DNA from: Diplonema japonicum
Taxonomy: Eukaryota; Euglenozoa; Diplonemea; Diplonemida; Diplonemidae
Assembly (NCBI GenBank): GCA_964019335.1
Contig: OZ025669.1
Span: 496,001-560,000 of the forward strand
DNA length: 64,000 nt
Direction of reading: 5' to 3'
Below the pieces are notes generated by a model that did no database searches, was not told where the DNA came from, and saw only the letters and a program-made list of their open reading frames with translations. The position numbers and the translations under genes are program-made. Every line of letters begins with the position of its first letter. Positions within the stretch are counted from its first letter, which is position 1. Below, piece after piece: positions 38,548 to 48,694 of the stretch.

Positions 38548-41500
38548 TTACGTAGCATTATAACCACCTCTAGCAGCTGCATTGGGGTCAACCTGTCGTA
38601 ATAAAAAATTGTTACGAAAAGAAAAAGAAAAAAAAAAAAAAAAAAAACACACCAAATCAGTCGGAATGGGTCCATAGTGCTTCGTAAGGCACTCTGTGTT
38701 CTGTGTTACCTTGCACTGCGAGCTCGCCCTAGACATAGAGCGCAATGAGGAGATGAAGAAGAGCTGGGACTTCACACCGTTAGGAGTGTGCTTGACACCC
38801 ACGTTGAAAAGCTTAGGGCTGACATAAACGCTTGACGTTGAGCTCTGTAGTAATAATAATAATAATATTTTTTTTTTTTTTAAAAAAGTTGCTGAAATAC
38901 ATACCGATACCATGATGGAGCCGTTATACGGAAAAGACGGAAATCTCCACCCAATACACTGTATCTGGTAATCAACGTTCGCTAAAATACCCTTGATGGT
39001 ATTCCGGTCATACTGCAGGGATTTAGAAAAAAAAAAAAAAAAATCCCATACCGCCATGCGGGTGATATTTAAATACTGCCCGTTTGGCTTCACAGTCTGG
39101 ATCAGCGTGTAGTCGTTCTGTCTGAGCACCTTAGGGATGTGGATCACCTTGTCGACCTCGGGTATCAAGGCAAGGTTGTGCAGAGCAACAACCCCAGAAG
39201 GCCCTGCTCCGAACACCGCGACTGTTTTACCCGTTTTCGTCAAGGATTTGCTTTGGATGTCCTTGTTAATAAAGGCGCGGAGCATGCCTGGGTTTAATGC
39301 GGTGACGAAAGGAATCTCTGTCGGTGGTGTGAAGGCGAACTCAGCAGCGTGGTGATCCGCCCCAATGGCCAGCACAACTCCATCCGTCACCCACACAGGG
39401 TCACGGTTGCCCACACGAATCGACCATACAAAGTCGGTGCTATCCTTATGTTTCGTAGAGTTCGCAAAGTACACCTTGTGCATGTCCGTGACACGCCCTG
39501 TCATCGAGATCAATCTTGATCTGATGATGTGAGTGGCTTTTAACAACGGTTCCGACAAGAACCCCAGCCTGCAGTGTTTCTTGTTGCCTTCGTATGCCAT
39601 CAACGGCTTCTTCGACTCCCCCAACGGGAAGGATTTGTAGTACTCGTAGTCGTTCATGAAGGCCAGGAAGTCCGAGCACGGGTTCATGCTCTGCACGTCG
39701 TGGTACCCTTCCAGTCGGCCGACCTTGAAACCCCTCTCGTCGATCCATAGGATCTGGCTTTCGTTCCCTTTCCACAAGTCAAGCACGCGGCCTAGGCCGT
39801 TCATTCCACTGGGTCCAGCACCCACCACAGCCCATTTCACTTGAAGACGCTCTTTCAGTTCTACCACGATGCTTGGGAAGGCGACTAGTTCATCGCCTGT
39901 GTAGTGGTTGTATGTGCATGATGACACTTCAGGGTGGTAGCACGCACACGAACAGTTGTACTTCGGCGTCACAAGGATCTCCGACGGGATGGGCAGCTTC
40001 AGAACACGGTGGCTCGAAGCGCTTTCATTAGTCGCGGAAATCCACGCGGGCATCATCGACCGCCTGCTGAGCGTGATGGCCACCGCTGTCGGAGTGATCA
40101 CCTTCACGGTGTCAGGTGTGTCGGGTTCGCCGTACGACTTGCGCAGCTGGTGCTGGATGGCATCCTCGATACTAGAAGACGTGGTGGAACTGAAGAACAC
40201 ACCAGCGTGCAGTTGAAGATCGATCTTTAAGCCACCGCTGAGGAACTTCTCCACACCGATGAATGGTACGGCCTCGGATTCAAGCTCTACATACGGAGTG
40301 ATGACATCTTCGATCACTACCTCCTCGGGGATGGGGAGGTCCTCTTCGCTGGCCTGCCCGTTCTCTTGCAGCAGCATGCCCTTCGGGACGTCTCGGAACC
40401 TGAGAACCTTCAGCCCGCACATGTTTCTGGAAATCGCCCTCGGTCCCAGTACAAAGTTCAACGTTTTTTCATCCCACCCCTTGATGATGGCATCCGAGTG
40501 CCCAGCGTCCACCGTCCCAAACGCTTGTTCCAGTAGCTTTTCTGTGTCCTTGAGAAAACTGTCAGCTATCCAGTTCCACCTGTACCCGTGTGAGGCGACA
40601 AGCGTTCCCGACCGTCCGCCATCTGCCAGCACACCGTCGTGCAAACCCTCTTGCAAGTCGCCTGCTAGCTTCACTGTCGGTCCTTGCGGCGCGTTGAAGA
40701 CAATTGAGATGTTCTGAATGACATTCGGGTACTCCTGAGGCATGGGCTTCAAGCAGACGAGCGGTAACCGAAAGTTCACAGTGTGCTTCTTGTCCGTGGG
40801 GAAATCCTTTCGGGGCCTGATGGAGAGATGAAGCATCATGCCCGTCACTTTGTTCGAAGAGATGTGTCGCGATGAGGTGACAACGTGCCACACATCGAAG
40901 TTGGGGTCGGTGGGCTTCCCGAAGTGCTCGTTGAGATGTGCAGTGAGCTGCCTGTCGCACTCGTGGGTGCTGGGGTGGTTCTTCAGGCGGTGTGCCTCGA
41001 TGTAGGGGTCGATGTCAACGGAGTTGGTGGCGAATCTGAAGCAGTTCTCTGCCGCGTTGGTCATCCCGATCCAAAGTGATGCAGTGCCAGCGGTGATATC
41101 AAGGGACAGAGCCTCCTTGCCTTTGTTGGTCTCAGCACCAATGAAAAGCCACGGCTCGCGAGATTCAAGAAGGCTTGCTGTACGTTTCTTGCACTGCTCC
41201 GTGAGCCCCGCAGGAGTTGTGGGCTTGGGTGTGGCCGCCATGGCGACAGCGGGGTGGTGCATTGTGTTGTAAATGTTCATAGGGGCGGGGACCGACATCG
41301 CCTGCATTGCTTGTTGCTGCCTTCTTTTAATGTCCTCCTGCGCGATTTCAAGATTCCGTACCTTCCCGTCAAAGCTCGTGATGTTGGTTGTGATTTCCTT
41401 CGACGACGTGGTGAGCGCTTCGATGCGCTGGCGCAGCCACTCCACCTCCTGTTCTTTCTTCATTTCTTCCTTCTTTACTTCGGAGATCTCTTTTCTAATG

Positions 41501-41706
41501 TTCTCGAGGTTGGCTTCCAGTTGTGCTTCCTTCCTTATTTGCAGGTCCTGCTTTCTCAAAACTTCTTCCTCGAACTTTCCTCTTGCCGGGTCATCGCTGT
41601 GCAGCTTGTTCCCCATCAACAACATGCTCCCCGAGTACAGCAGGAACACAATAGTCACGGCGATGATCCGCAGCGAGCCCCATCGACTGGCGCTTCGGCC
41701 AGCCAT
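38548..41706 (-). CDS. Membrane-anchored flavin-dependent monooxygenase-like protein (999 aa)
   Basis: Four exons. The introns at 39013-39051 (39 nt), 38845-38904 (60 nt) and 38593-38652 (60 nt) are all multiples of three and stop-free. Removing them leaves exactly 1,000 codons. The N-terminus has one membrane helix (LRIIAVTIVFLLYSGSMLLM) followed by a coiled coil (about 40-140). Residues about 180-600 are unrecognised and may form beta-rich extracellular or lumenal domains. From about 620 a FAD/NAD-binding fold begins with WAVVGAGPSGMNGLGRVLDL, followed by a second Rossmann motif VAVFGAGPSGVVALHNL near 830. This two-dinucleotide-motif layout is that of flavin-containing monooxygenases and pyridine-nucleotide oxidoreductases. 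A type II topology would place the enzyme in the lumen. The substrate is unknown. Confidence 0.75.
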   Translation of the reverse strand: MAGRSASRWGSLRIIAVTIVFLLYSGSMLLMGNKLHSDDPARGKFEEEVLRKQDLQIRKEAQLEANLENIRKEISEVKKEEMKKEQEVEWLRQRIEALTTSSKEITTNITSFDGKVRNLEIAQEDIKRRQQQAMQAMSVPAPMNIYNTMHHPAVAMAATPKPTTPAGLTEQCKKRTASLLESREPWLFIGAETNKGKEALSLDITAGTASLWIGMTNAAENCFRFATNSVDIDPYIEAHRLKNHPSTHECDRQLTAHLNEHFGKPTDPNFDVWHVVTSSRHISSNKVTGMMLHLSIRPRKDFPTDKKHTVNFRLPLVCLKPMPQEYPNVIQNISIVFNAPQGPTVKLAGDLQEGLHDGVLADGGRSGTLVASHGYRWNWIADSFLKDTEKLLEQAFGTVDAGHSDAIIKGWDEKTLNFVLGPRAISRNMCGLKVLRFRDVPKGMLLQENGQASEEDLPIPEEVVIEDVITPYVELESEAVPFIGVEKFLSGGLKIDLQLHAGVFFSSTTSSSIEDAIQHQLRKSYGEPDTPDTVKVITPTAVAITLSRRSMMPAWISATNESASSHRVLKLPIPSEILVTPKYNCSCACYHPEVSSCTYNHYTGDELVAFPSIVVELKERLQVKWAVVGAGPSGMNGLGRVLDLWKGNESQILWIDERGFKVGRLEGYHDVQSMNPCSDFLAFMNDYEYYKSFPLGESKKPLMAYEGNKKHCRLGFLSEPLLKATHIIRSRLISMTGRVTDMHKVYFANSTKHKDSTDFVWSIRVGNRDPVWVTDGVVLAIGADHHAAEFAFTPPTEIPFVTALNPGMLRAFINKDIQSKSLTKTGKTVAVFGAGPSGVVALHNLALIPEVDKVIHIPKVLRQNDYTLIQTVKPNGQYLNITRMAVWDFFFFFSKSLQYDRNTIKGILANVDYQIQCIGWRFPSFPYNGSIMVSVCISATFLKKKKILLLLLLQSSTSSVYVSPKLFNVGVKHTPNGVKSQLFFISSLRSMSRASSQCKVTQNTECLTKHYGPIPTDLVCFFFFFFSFSFRNNFLLRQVDPNAAARGGYNAT

Positions 41707-41749
41707 AATTTTTATTCACCGCCTGTTGTTGCAACTCTTAGGAAGAGGG

Positions 41750-41783
<34 letters not shown>

Positions 41784-41894
41784 ACAAGAATGCAAATTGA
41801 GGGGGAGTGGAAGAAAGCAAGAAAATAAGGGAATATAATAAAAAAAAAAAAAAAAGAAAAGAGGAAAAAAAAAAACGAAGGGGAAGGCGTGGTG
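41707..41894. other. A-run-rich spacer
   Basis: An A-run of over 30 at 41751-41781 and further A-runs. No feature recognised. Confidence 0.6.
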
Positions 41895-42944
41895 CTAGCA
41901 AGTACGCACGATTTCTTGCGAAAATAGTTTCACAGCAGAAGGCGCAAGACACCGCCTTGTATGGGATGCAGGGTTCGTTCGCCTAAAGGCCAACGCATCG
42001 ACTATGAACATCTTGCTTTTGGGGAGGGCAGGGGTGCATGCATCTGGAAAGACACTGCATGTGAAGAAAGCCGAGGTTTGATCCGGTTGGACAGAGACAA
42101 AACACCTGTACCTAGCATGAGAGCTAAGCGTGATCTTCAGTGTTGAGAGCAGCATGGACCGCGGTGTTGAGAGGAAACTAAGGTGCACCCAAGATCCAGA
42201 GGACTTTGCAGACTTAATAAGCTGAAGAGCTCGTATCTCGGAGGCACGAGTGGTGGACACAAATATATGGTGTATGGCAGTATTTTCACGTGCAGCCACT
42301 TGACTGAGGGCATTGTGCAGTGTGAAGGGAGTCTCGTCGGATATAAAAACAACGGGCTTCATGTTCGATGCAAGCTTGAAGACCCACTGTAATTGCTTTT
42401 TCGGGATTTTCTCAGATTTCGAAATGAGTTGCTGCCCAAGCGAGTCATCGAAATATTCTGGTGCGAGTGAATAGGAATTCTCGACCCATGAACTTGGCGG
42501 GTTGTGCTGCAGAACCAGCTTCCGACGGCGCTTCTCCTCAGCAACGTTGTCGGGGCAGTGTCTCTTGATGGCCGCCACAGATGCTTCAAAGTCGTTCTGT
42601 GGTTTTTCCAACATTTTGTCGACAAAGGTATTCTCTTGCTCAGCGGTTCCTGTCGGTGTTAGTTTCGTCAGACGGAACATCTTCCTTGCCTGTTCTATCC
42701 GTCTGCTGGCCTCTACAGGCTTGTCCATGCATTCATCTCTGCAGGTCCACACTGTTTTGGGGGGCGTGGTGTGCTGTTGTGACATTCTTCTGTGTCCAAC
42801 GATGTACTTTGTGTTGTTCAGCGTCCTCGATGCTGGAGCGCTGGCAGGGCGTTTCAGTGCCGCCGCTGCCTTAGCCAGTGAATGGGAATGCTCCAAATCC
42901 AACAGTTCTTCTCGCTGCCCGAGAAGCATTTTTAACAGTGCCAT
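41895..42944 (-). CDS. Orphan protein with dynein heavy-chain AAA6-like region (349 aa)
   Basis: The first about 170 residues are helical and basic. From about 200 on, KPVVFISDETPFTLHNALSQ, then ALQLIKSAKSSGSWVHLSFL and HARYRCFVSVQPDQTSAFF, follow the order of the dynein heavy-chain D6/AAA6 segment. There, P.IF.LSPG.DP leads to A...GTWVLLQNCHL and FRL.LS..P. Only this segment is present, with no P-loop, stalk or motor. It could be a diverged dynein-derived scaffold or a chance likeness. The start is the first ATG (MALLKMLLGQREELL); upstream in-frame sequence is poly-Pro from a G-run. Confidence 0.5.
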   Translation of the reverse strand: MALLKMLLGQREELLDLEHSHSLAKAAAALKRPASAPASRTLNNTKYIVGHRRMSQQHTTPPKTVWTCRDECMDKPVEASRRIEQARKMFRLTKLTPTGTAEQENTFVDKMLEKPQNDFEASVAAIKRHCPDNVAEEKRRRKLVLQHNPPSSWVENSYSLAPEYFDDSLGQQLISKSEKIPKKQLQWVFKLASNMKPVVFISDETPFTLHNALSQVAARENTAIHHIFVSTTRASEIRALQLIKSAKSSGSWVHLSFLSTPRSMLLSTLKITLSSHARYRCFVSVQPDQTSAFFTCSVFPDACTPALPKSKMFIVDALAFRRTNPASHTRRCLAPSAVKLFSQEIVRTC

Positions 42945-43190
42945 TGGTTTTGTTTTTCTTTTTTTTGCGGGTGAAATGGGGGGGGGGGGGGGGGGGTAAA
43001 GCAAAGAGGGGTAAAAAAAAAAAAAACAGAAGCTAAAGTGTGTGTTAGAAACAATGAAAACAAAAAAAGCGACCTGACTGAAAAGTCAAATCTAGGCAGA
43101 AAAAAAAGGGGGGGGGTAGTTTCAACTTTATTTATCATACCCCCTTTTTTTCACAATAAATAATCTTTTTTATAAAAAAACCTAAAAGAG
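42945..43190. other. Low-complexity spacer
   Basis: A G-run of about 19 at 42978-42996, an A-run and AT-rich sequence. Nothing recognised. Confidence 0.5.
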
Positions 43191-44664
43191 TTATTCACCA
43201 CCAGCACCTACTACGTTGCCCGCAATATTGTCGAAAAGAATATTAGTTGTGTCGATCTATTTAAGCAATTTTTTTTTTTTTTTTAAATATGTGAATACCC
43301 CTTCCGAGAGTGAATCAACAGAGACGAAGATACCCATATTTTTATTGCTGAAAATCGTATTGTGCGACATCTTACTAGGCTGACCCTGTAAAATTTAAAA
43401 AAAAAAAAATTTTTTTTTCCTCCTCCCCATTTTATCCCCCTTCTCGTACCTCGAACTTCACAGCGATACCGTTGAACGCATTGGAGTAAATCTCATTCCC
43501 CTCGATGACCCCTTTCCCCTTGGTGTTAATGTATATCCCGGAATCTTCACCGTGGTGGATCTTATTATTCCGGATGACAGGGTTCGATCCCTCTCGAATC
43601 TCGATGCCTTGGAGGGTGAAACCTTCAATATCATTGTTTTCGATGACACCCTTACCCTTGGAGAGTATGATAATTCCATTATCAGCGGAGGAGAGGATCT
43701 TGTTATTTATCAGATAAGGGTGCGTATTGTCTCCAGAAATTCCAATACAAGCCCAACCCGAGGATGCAAAAGTGCAAGAATCAACAGTAACGCATCCGGA
43801 GGTGATGAAGAGGCTGTGGTATTCATCACCCTGCTGGTTGATCATGATGTTCCGAAGGACGGGGTTTTCCGCACAACATAAAACAACATGCTCACCCGAG
43901 TACGCCAAGACAACCGACGTCCTATCAGGGCTGTCACCGATTATTTCAACAGATTTCTCGATATTCAGATATTCCACGTATGTACCAGGTTTAACCAAAA
44001 TAGTATCACCGTCCTTCGCTGCTTTCAACGCGTCGGATATACGCTGGTATTTTGAAGACCCGTTCTGCGACACGATCAACGAGGACGACGAAACAATCAG
44101 CTTCTCCAACTCGTTCAATCCGTAAAAATTCGCTTCTTTCAACAGTTCTTCCGAGGCGATGGGGTCGCAGGACAGTTTTTGAAGCGCTGTTGTTAAAGGT
44201 GACGTCGGTGGATTTTCCCGTTTGTATCTTAAATACGACAGGATCATTGGAAAATGTAAAGGATCGCGGTCAATGAAACAAGCTCCTTGCTCGTCTCGTT
44301 CAATTGTGAACTTTCCTGAGAACATTGCTTCCAACATGGAACCGGGGTCCGCCATCACGGTGTCAGAGCTTGTCTCGAATATTGTTCCGCCTATGTTGAG
44401 TACGATTTTCCGCCTTCCCATCTGGTTGACTTCTTCCACCCGTTTCTGCATTGATAGAAAACCGGATTTTTCCCGTTGAAAGCTTTCTCTCTCTGCAGCG
44501 AGCCTTGTCCTTTCTTCGCTGAGGAGTTTCATCACTTTTCCAAACCCGGTGGCGACCGCACCTAGTTCGACCTCTATGCCCGTCATGGCTTCTGTGTTGC
44601 TGCTGCCTCCCTTGCTGCTTCCATTGCGCTTTGTTGGCGATCCCAAATGGCTTTGTGGCGGCAT
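43191..44664 (-). CDS. BTB (KCTD-type T1) / right-handed beta-helix fusion protein (455 aa)
   Basis: Three exons: 44664-43450, 43385-43299 and 43256-43191. The introns are 64 and 42 nt, and the last exon encodes only 21 residues. A short coiled coil (about 40-80) precedes a T1/BTB tetramerisation domain (KIVLNIGGTIFETSSDTVMA, then FIDRDPLHFPMILSYLRY), which in KCTD proteins recruits cullin-3. From about 200 a pectate-lyase-type beta-helix has regular coils (SALKAAKDGDTILVKPGTYV, NPVLRNIMI, GVIENNDIEGFTLQGIEIRE, GVIEGNEIYSNAFNGIAVKF). This is the same kind of repeat that reads substrates in FBXO11. The architecture suggests a ubiquitin-ligase substrate adaptor, an inference from the domains. 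The last exons extend the helix with GIFVSVDSLSEG and TNILFDNIAGN. Confidence 0.88.
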
Positions 44665-44679
44665 TCCTTCCCTCCCTTT

Positions 44680-44714
<35 letters not shown>

Positions 44715-44802
44715 GTAACGGAGTGGGATAAAAAAAAAGGGGGAGAAAAAAAAAAAGAATACTTACACACTTTCTGTATTTTTTGTGGATTTTTCTTTTT
44801 TC

Positions 44803-44843
<41 letters not shown>

Positions 44844-45159
44844 CTCCTCCATTTTTTCTCTTTGTTCTTCTTTAGGGGGTAGTGTGTGGGTGGGTGGGTA
44901 GGGGTGTTTTTTTGTTTCTCTTCCTTTGTTCTCGTTACCCCACCCCCCACCTTTTTTTCTCTTTGTGGTTCCTTCTATTCGATCCCTCCTCACAGTTACT
45001 TACTTTACTGTTCTTTAAAAAAAAAAGGCGTTGTAAAAGGAAATATCCCACTCGAGGACTGCCCTTTAAAAAAAAAAAGAAAAGAAAAAAAAAACCTGAG
45101 GGAAAAAAAGAAAAAGGGGAAAAAAAGAAAAAAAGAAAAAAATCATCATCTTTTAGAAA
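44665..45159. other. Homopolymer-rich spacer
   Basis: T-runs of about 28 and 35 (44684-44712, 44808-44843) and purine-rich sequence. No gene recognised. Confidence 0.6.
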
Positions 45160-47270
45160 TCAGTTGCAATCGAGCAGCGTTCGGACATTGTCAGGCGTGT
45201 GTTGGAGCATTTTACGAGGGTTTTGATACCCGTTGGCCGGATCCATCATTGCCTCGTATACCTGTTTTTTTTTGTTTTTTTTTTTTTTAAATCCCCCCCA
45301 TCTTCATCCCCTCACACCTTCGCGTAAGCATCACAGATAGCTTTTATAGTTCTGGTGCTGATCATATCCCTCACTCTCATAGCCAGAACCTTCCCACTTA
45401 AAGGCAGCGGAGCAGAACCAAGCGTATACATGTACTTGTAGAAAGCCTGAATAGCCTCTTCCATGGCATGAGGTGATGTGGTGGCAAAAGACGACAAAGG
45501 CTCGGAGGTGGTGGTGGTAGTTGTAATTTTTCTGAGGATGTCAGAGAGGCCGGACTGGCGGAGTAGCGTGTCGGACTGGATAGAGACGAGAGTGGCAATT
45601 TGAGAGTTGAAGGTTTCACTGATTTTAACGGCTTTCTTGCGAGTGAAGGTGTGGTCCCCGAATGTGGACAGAATGACGTGCAGGCAGTTGATCGACAGCA
45701 CAAGCTGCTGCTGCGCATCTATCTCGTCGACTTTTTCAATCAGCGTCAGAAGGGGGTCCACAATGCCAGACAGCACAGCAGCAAACTCCTTCTCCCTGTC
45801 CTCAGGCGGGATCAACGACTCAGCCAGCGTGTCCATCATCATCTTCAGCTTACTCAACGCCTCGTGTATGATAGGCGGTGGGGTCAGTTCCTTTGTAATA
45901 TGTAGCGGTGTTGCAAGCAGCTTGTCACTCATCACCTTCAACATGTCGATGAACTGCTTCAACGCCTGCAGTTTCAAATCGGTCAGCAGTACCGACAACG
46001 CAGCATTGGTCCCCAGAAGAGGAGGTATCATGTTGCAGTAGAACTCCAGCACGCTCTCCAGCCTGAAGTACACCACAAGGTTTGCCGACATGCCCGACGG
46101 GGTGTTCTTCAACACTTCCGTGATGCGTGGTCCGAGCTGCTTCACCAACCCTTCAAAGGTTTGATCTAGAAGGTCTGCTTTGCTGATTTCCAACACAACA
46201 TCAGGTGCGACGCCTGTCAGCGGGACATGCTTCGTGCTCGTTGTTGTGGTTGTGAAGAAGTTGTTGATCAGATCGTTTTCCTCTGCGACGGCTTGATGCA
46301 CCCATGCTAGCATGTCGCCCACGTACCTCAAGGGGTCATGGGCGTGAGCATCGATGGGTCTGTTTGACCCCCCGCCGCCTCTTGTCATCGTTGTGAAGAA
46401 TTTCCTCGCCAAGGCTTGTTTCCTCACAGCCGCGATTTCCTTCACGCACCCGCACCACAACGGGCCCCTCTCACGCAGGGTGTTCAGTGCACGGATGAAC
46501 AGTGTCGGGACCTCTGGCACATCTTGCGACATAACGTCGTTCACGTTCACATGGATCCACTTGTTGAGCTTTTCGTATCCTTGCGACTGTTGCAGATACG
46601 TCATCTCCATGACCTCAACACCTGCCTGTTGATGCTGTGCCGTCAGGAGGTCCGAGCAGTGGTTGTGTATATCCTTCACCTTCTCCAAAACGGTGAAGAA
46701 CTGCGGCGTGACATCTCCCCGCAGCACCTGTTTCTCCTCGGGCGTCAGATGGAACCTGTCGAGGAACGTCTTCACCTGGTCTTCCTTTGTCTTCGTTGCT
46801 TCCAGTTCCGTCTGCAAAACGGCAATCTGGTCGATCATCTCTTGGCTCTCTACTTTCGTTGTCCTCAACGAAGTCTGCATCACGGAGCAGGACTGTGACA
46901 GGTCGTGCACATCGGATGAGACTCTGTTGAACTGTTCGATCACAGCCCGATACTCGTTCAGGAACATCTCGTGGAGGGCCAATGTTCTTTTTTCTAACGC
47001 ACCGCGTAGGTTTCTCCTCTCCCCGCTGGCCCCCATCTCGCCTTGCTCGTACACGTCTGAGACTGCCTCAAGGCTCGTTCGCATATGATCGTCCATTGGG
47101 ATGTCAAGCACTTTCTTCAGCTTCCTGTTTAGCGTTGTGTTCGGTGCGCTCTGCGACCCCATCACACCCCGTCCCAAGTAGCTCCCACTCACACCCATCG
47201 AGATCCCCGACATCTCCGACCCCTTCCCGGAGGCCACACTAATGTTGCTCGACGCTCGTTGGAGCTCCAT
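45160..47270 (-). CDS. COG6: Conserved oligomeric Golgi complex subunit 6 (684 aa)
   Basis: Lobe-B subunit of the COG tether for retrograde vesicles at the Golgi. Exon 1 is 47270-45318. A 56-nt intron (45262-45317, ending AAAACAG) leads to exon 2, 45261-45160, encoding VYEAMMDPANGYQNPRKMLQ and the last 33 residues. That C-terminal sequence is the conserved COG6 ending (animal form IYEAVMNP.NGY..P), so the splice is well supported. Family segments are LNRKLKKVLDIPMDDH, RTLALHEMFLNEYRAVIEQF, FLDRFHLTPEEKQVLRGDV, GYEKLNKWIHVNV and DPLRYVGDMLAWVHQAVAEE. Length matches the family. The ATG at 47270 lies 12 nt after CAACAG preceded by pyrimidines. An upstream in-frame extension would be Pro-rich leader. 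Confidence 0.96.
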
Positions 47271-47295
47271 CTTAATGAAACCCTGTTGCCGGGTT
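47271..47295 (-). promoter_or_regulatory. Candidate trans-splice acceptor of COG6
   Basis: A C/T-rich stretch ends CCCGGCAACAG (AG at about 47283), then GGTTTCATTAAG and ATG. No upstream exon is visible; spliced-leader addition is inferred. Confidence 0.4.
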
Positions 47296-47470
47296 TGAGG
47301 GGAGGGGAGGGGAGGGGTGGGGAGCGACAACAAAAAAGAAGAACAAGGAAAATAAAAGTTCTTATCCCCATATCTCTGAAACCAGTCTGGTCAAATCGCT
47401 CGAAGGGGGCAATAGAGGTTGGCTGAGAATCTTTTTTATCACGCAAGAGCCAACCCTTCCGAGGGAGTGC

Positions 47471-47501
<31 letters not shown>

Positions 47502-47685
47502 GAAGAAGAAAAGAAGAATGACTTTGGTTGCTTCATAAACCGCCTGGCGAAAAAGGTTTTCGGGACAGACTTTTGTGGTCAAGGGTTATCAAACGGGTTT
47601 TAGAGATATGAGGCGTTTAAAAAGCATTACTAACTGAAAAAGATTATCCCCCCCCCCCCCCCCCCACCCCATTTAGACCAATTCA
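47296..47685. other. Spacer with unassigned island
   Basis: 47350-47470 and 47525-47640 are of normal composition, including TTATCCCCATATCTCTGAAA and GGGTTTTAGAGATATGAGGC, but they have no long frame. A-, T- and C-runs lie around them. No assignment. Confidence 0.5.
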
Positions 47686-48609
47686 TTAAACGCAAGCTGG
47701 CATGCATGGTACACGGGCGTTGGTGATGCACTTCATCCTATCTGCGTATAAAGCGGAGGCAGTTTTACCGCCAGCGTCTTTGCGGTCGGGGTCAGCACCT
47801 GCCTCGACGAGGAGTGTGTAGGCTTCATCGTAGCATTGCAGCCCAGCGTAGTGTAAAGGTGTCCGGAGGGACTGGTTGCAAGGGTGGTCGATGCTGGCGT
47901 TGTGTTGAATGAGGAACTTGATGACATGACAATGCCCGCGGAGGGCTGCTTGGTGGAGGGGCGTCTCCTGCTTCTTATTGACTGCATTAGGGTCAGCACC
48001 ATGGGCTAGGAGAATAGTACAAACGCTAACAGAACCGTGCATCGCGGCTAAATGTAAAGCTGTTTGGCCTGAATATTGCTGTGCGTTAACATTTGCTCCT
48101 CTTCCGAGCAGAAACTCTGCTATGTCAGCGTCACAGTAGTCGCAAGCGTGGTGAAGCGCGCTGGACCTATCGGCTGCAGGCTGCATGTTCACATCCACAC
48201 CAATATCGAGGATTTTGACAACAGCGTCAGCACTGCCAAACTTTATCACGTCCTTCATTAAGTCCGGTGACTCAACACCCGCTTGAATAAGGTTGCACAC
48301 CTCTTCCCATCTTCTCCTCGAAATAGCATCGGTGAGGGCACTTTCTGTCGCTTCGATCTTATGGTCTTCCAACCATTTTCTGGCTTCTTTCCTCCTTGAC
48401 AGTGACACGATGACGATGTCGTCCATGGCTATCCCGATGGGGGCCAGCTCCTCCTTGTCCAGGAAGGAGCCTCTGTATTCAATTTCAACGTTACAAAGCT
48501 CGAAGTCGAGCGCGGTGCAGACGGCGTTGTAGATGGCTGCTGGCGAGTCCTCATCGATGGCCACGTTGGTGTATTCTTTCACTCCTTTGACTTGGGCTAA
48601 GATTTCCAT
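47686..48609 (-). CDS. Ubiquitin-like / ankyrin-repeat protein (307 aa)
   Basis: Residues 1-80 look like a ubiquitin-like fold (VKEYTNVAIDEDSPAAIYNA, then CNVEIEYRGSFLDKEELAPI and GIAMDDIVIVSL); the 'gives-under-index' order beta-beta-alpha-beta-beta fits. After a short linker come about five ankyrin repeats: SALHHACDYCDADIAEFLLG, TALHLAAMHGSVSVCTILLA, TPLHQAALRGHCHVIKFLIQ and TPLHYAGLQCYDEAYTLLVE are textbook. It is probably an adaptor in the cytosol. The ATG at 48609 is used because upstream codons are poly-Lys from an A-run. No individual orthologue recognised. Confidence 0.85.
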   Translation of the reverse strand: MEILAQVKGVKEYTNVAIDEDSPAAIYNAVCTALDFELCNVEIEYRGSFLDKEELAPIGIAMDDIVIVSLSRRKEARKWLEDHKIEATESALTDAISRRRWEEVCNLIQAGVESPDLMKDVIKFGSADAVVKILDIGVDVNMQPAADRSSALHHACDYCDADIAEFLLGRGANVNAQQYSGQTALHLAAMHGSVSVCTILLAHGADPNAVNKKQETPLHQAALRGHCHVIKFLIQHNASIDHPCNQSLRTPLHYAGLQCYDEAYTLLVEAGADPDRKDAGGKTASALYADRMKCITNARVPCMPACV

Positions 48610-48694
48610 TTTTTTTTTTTGTTCTTGAGACTGTAGTGGGAATGTTTTTTTTTTTTTTTTTTTTTCCAGTAGGGTTGGGGGGGGGAGAAAAAAA

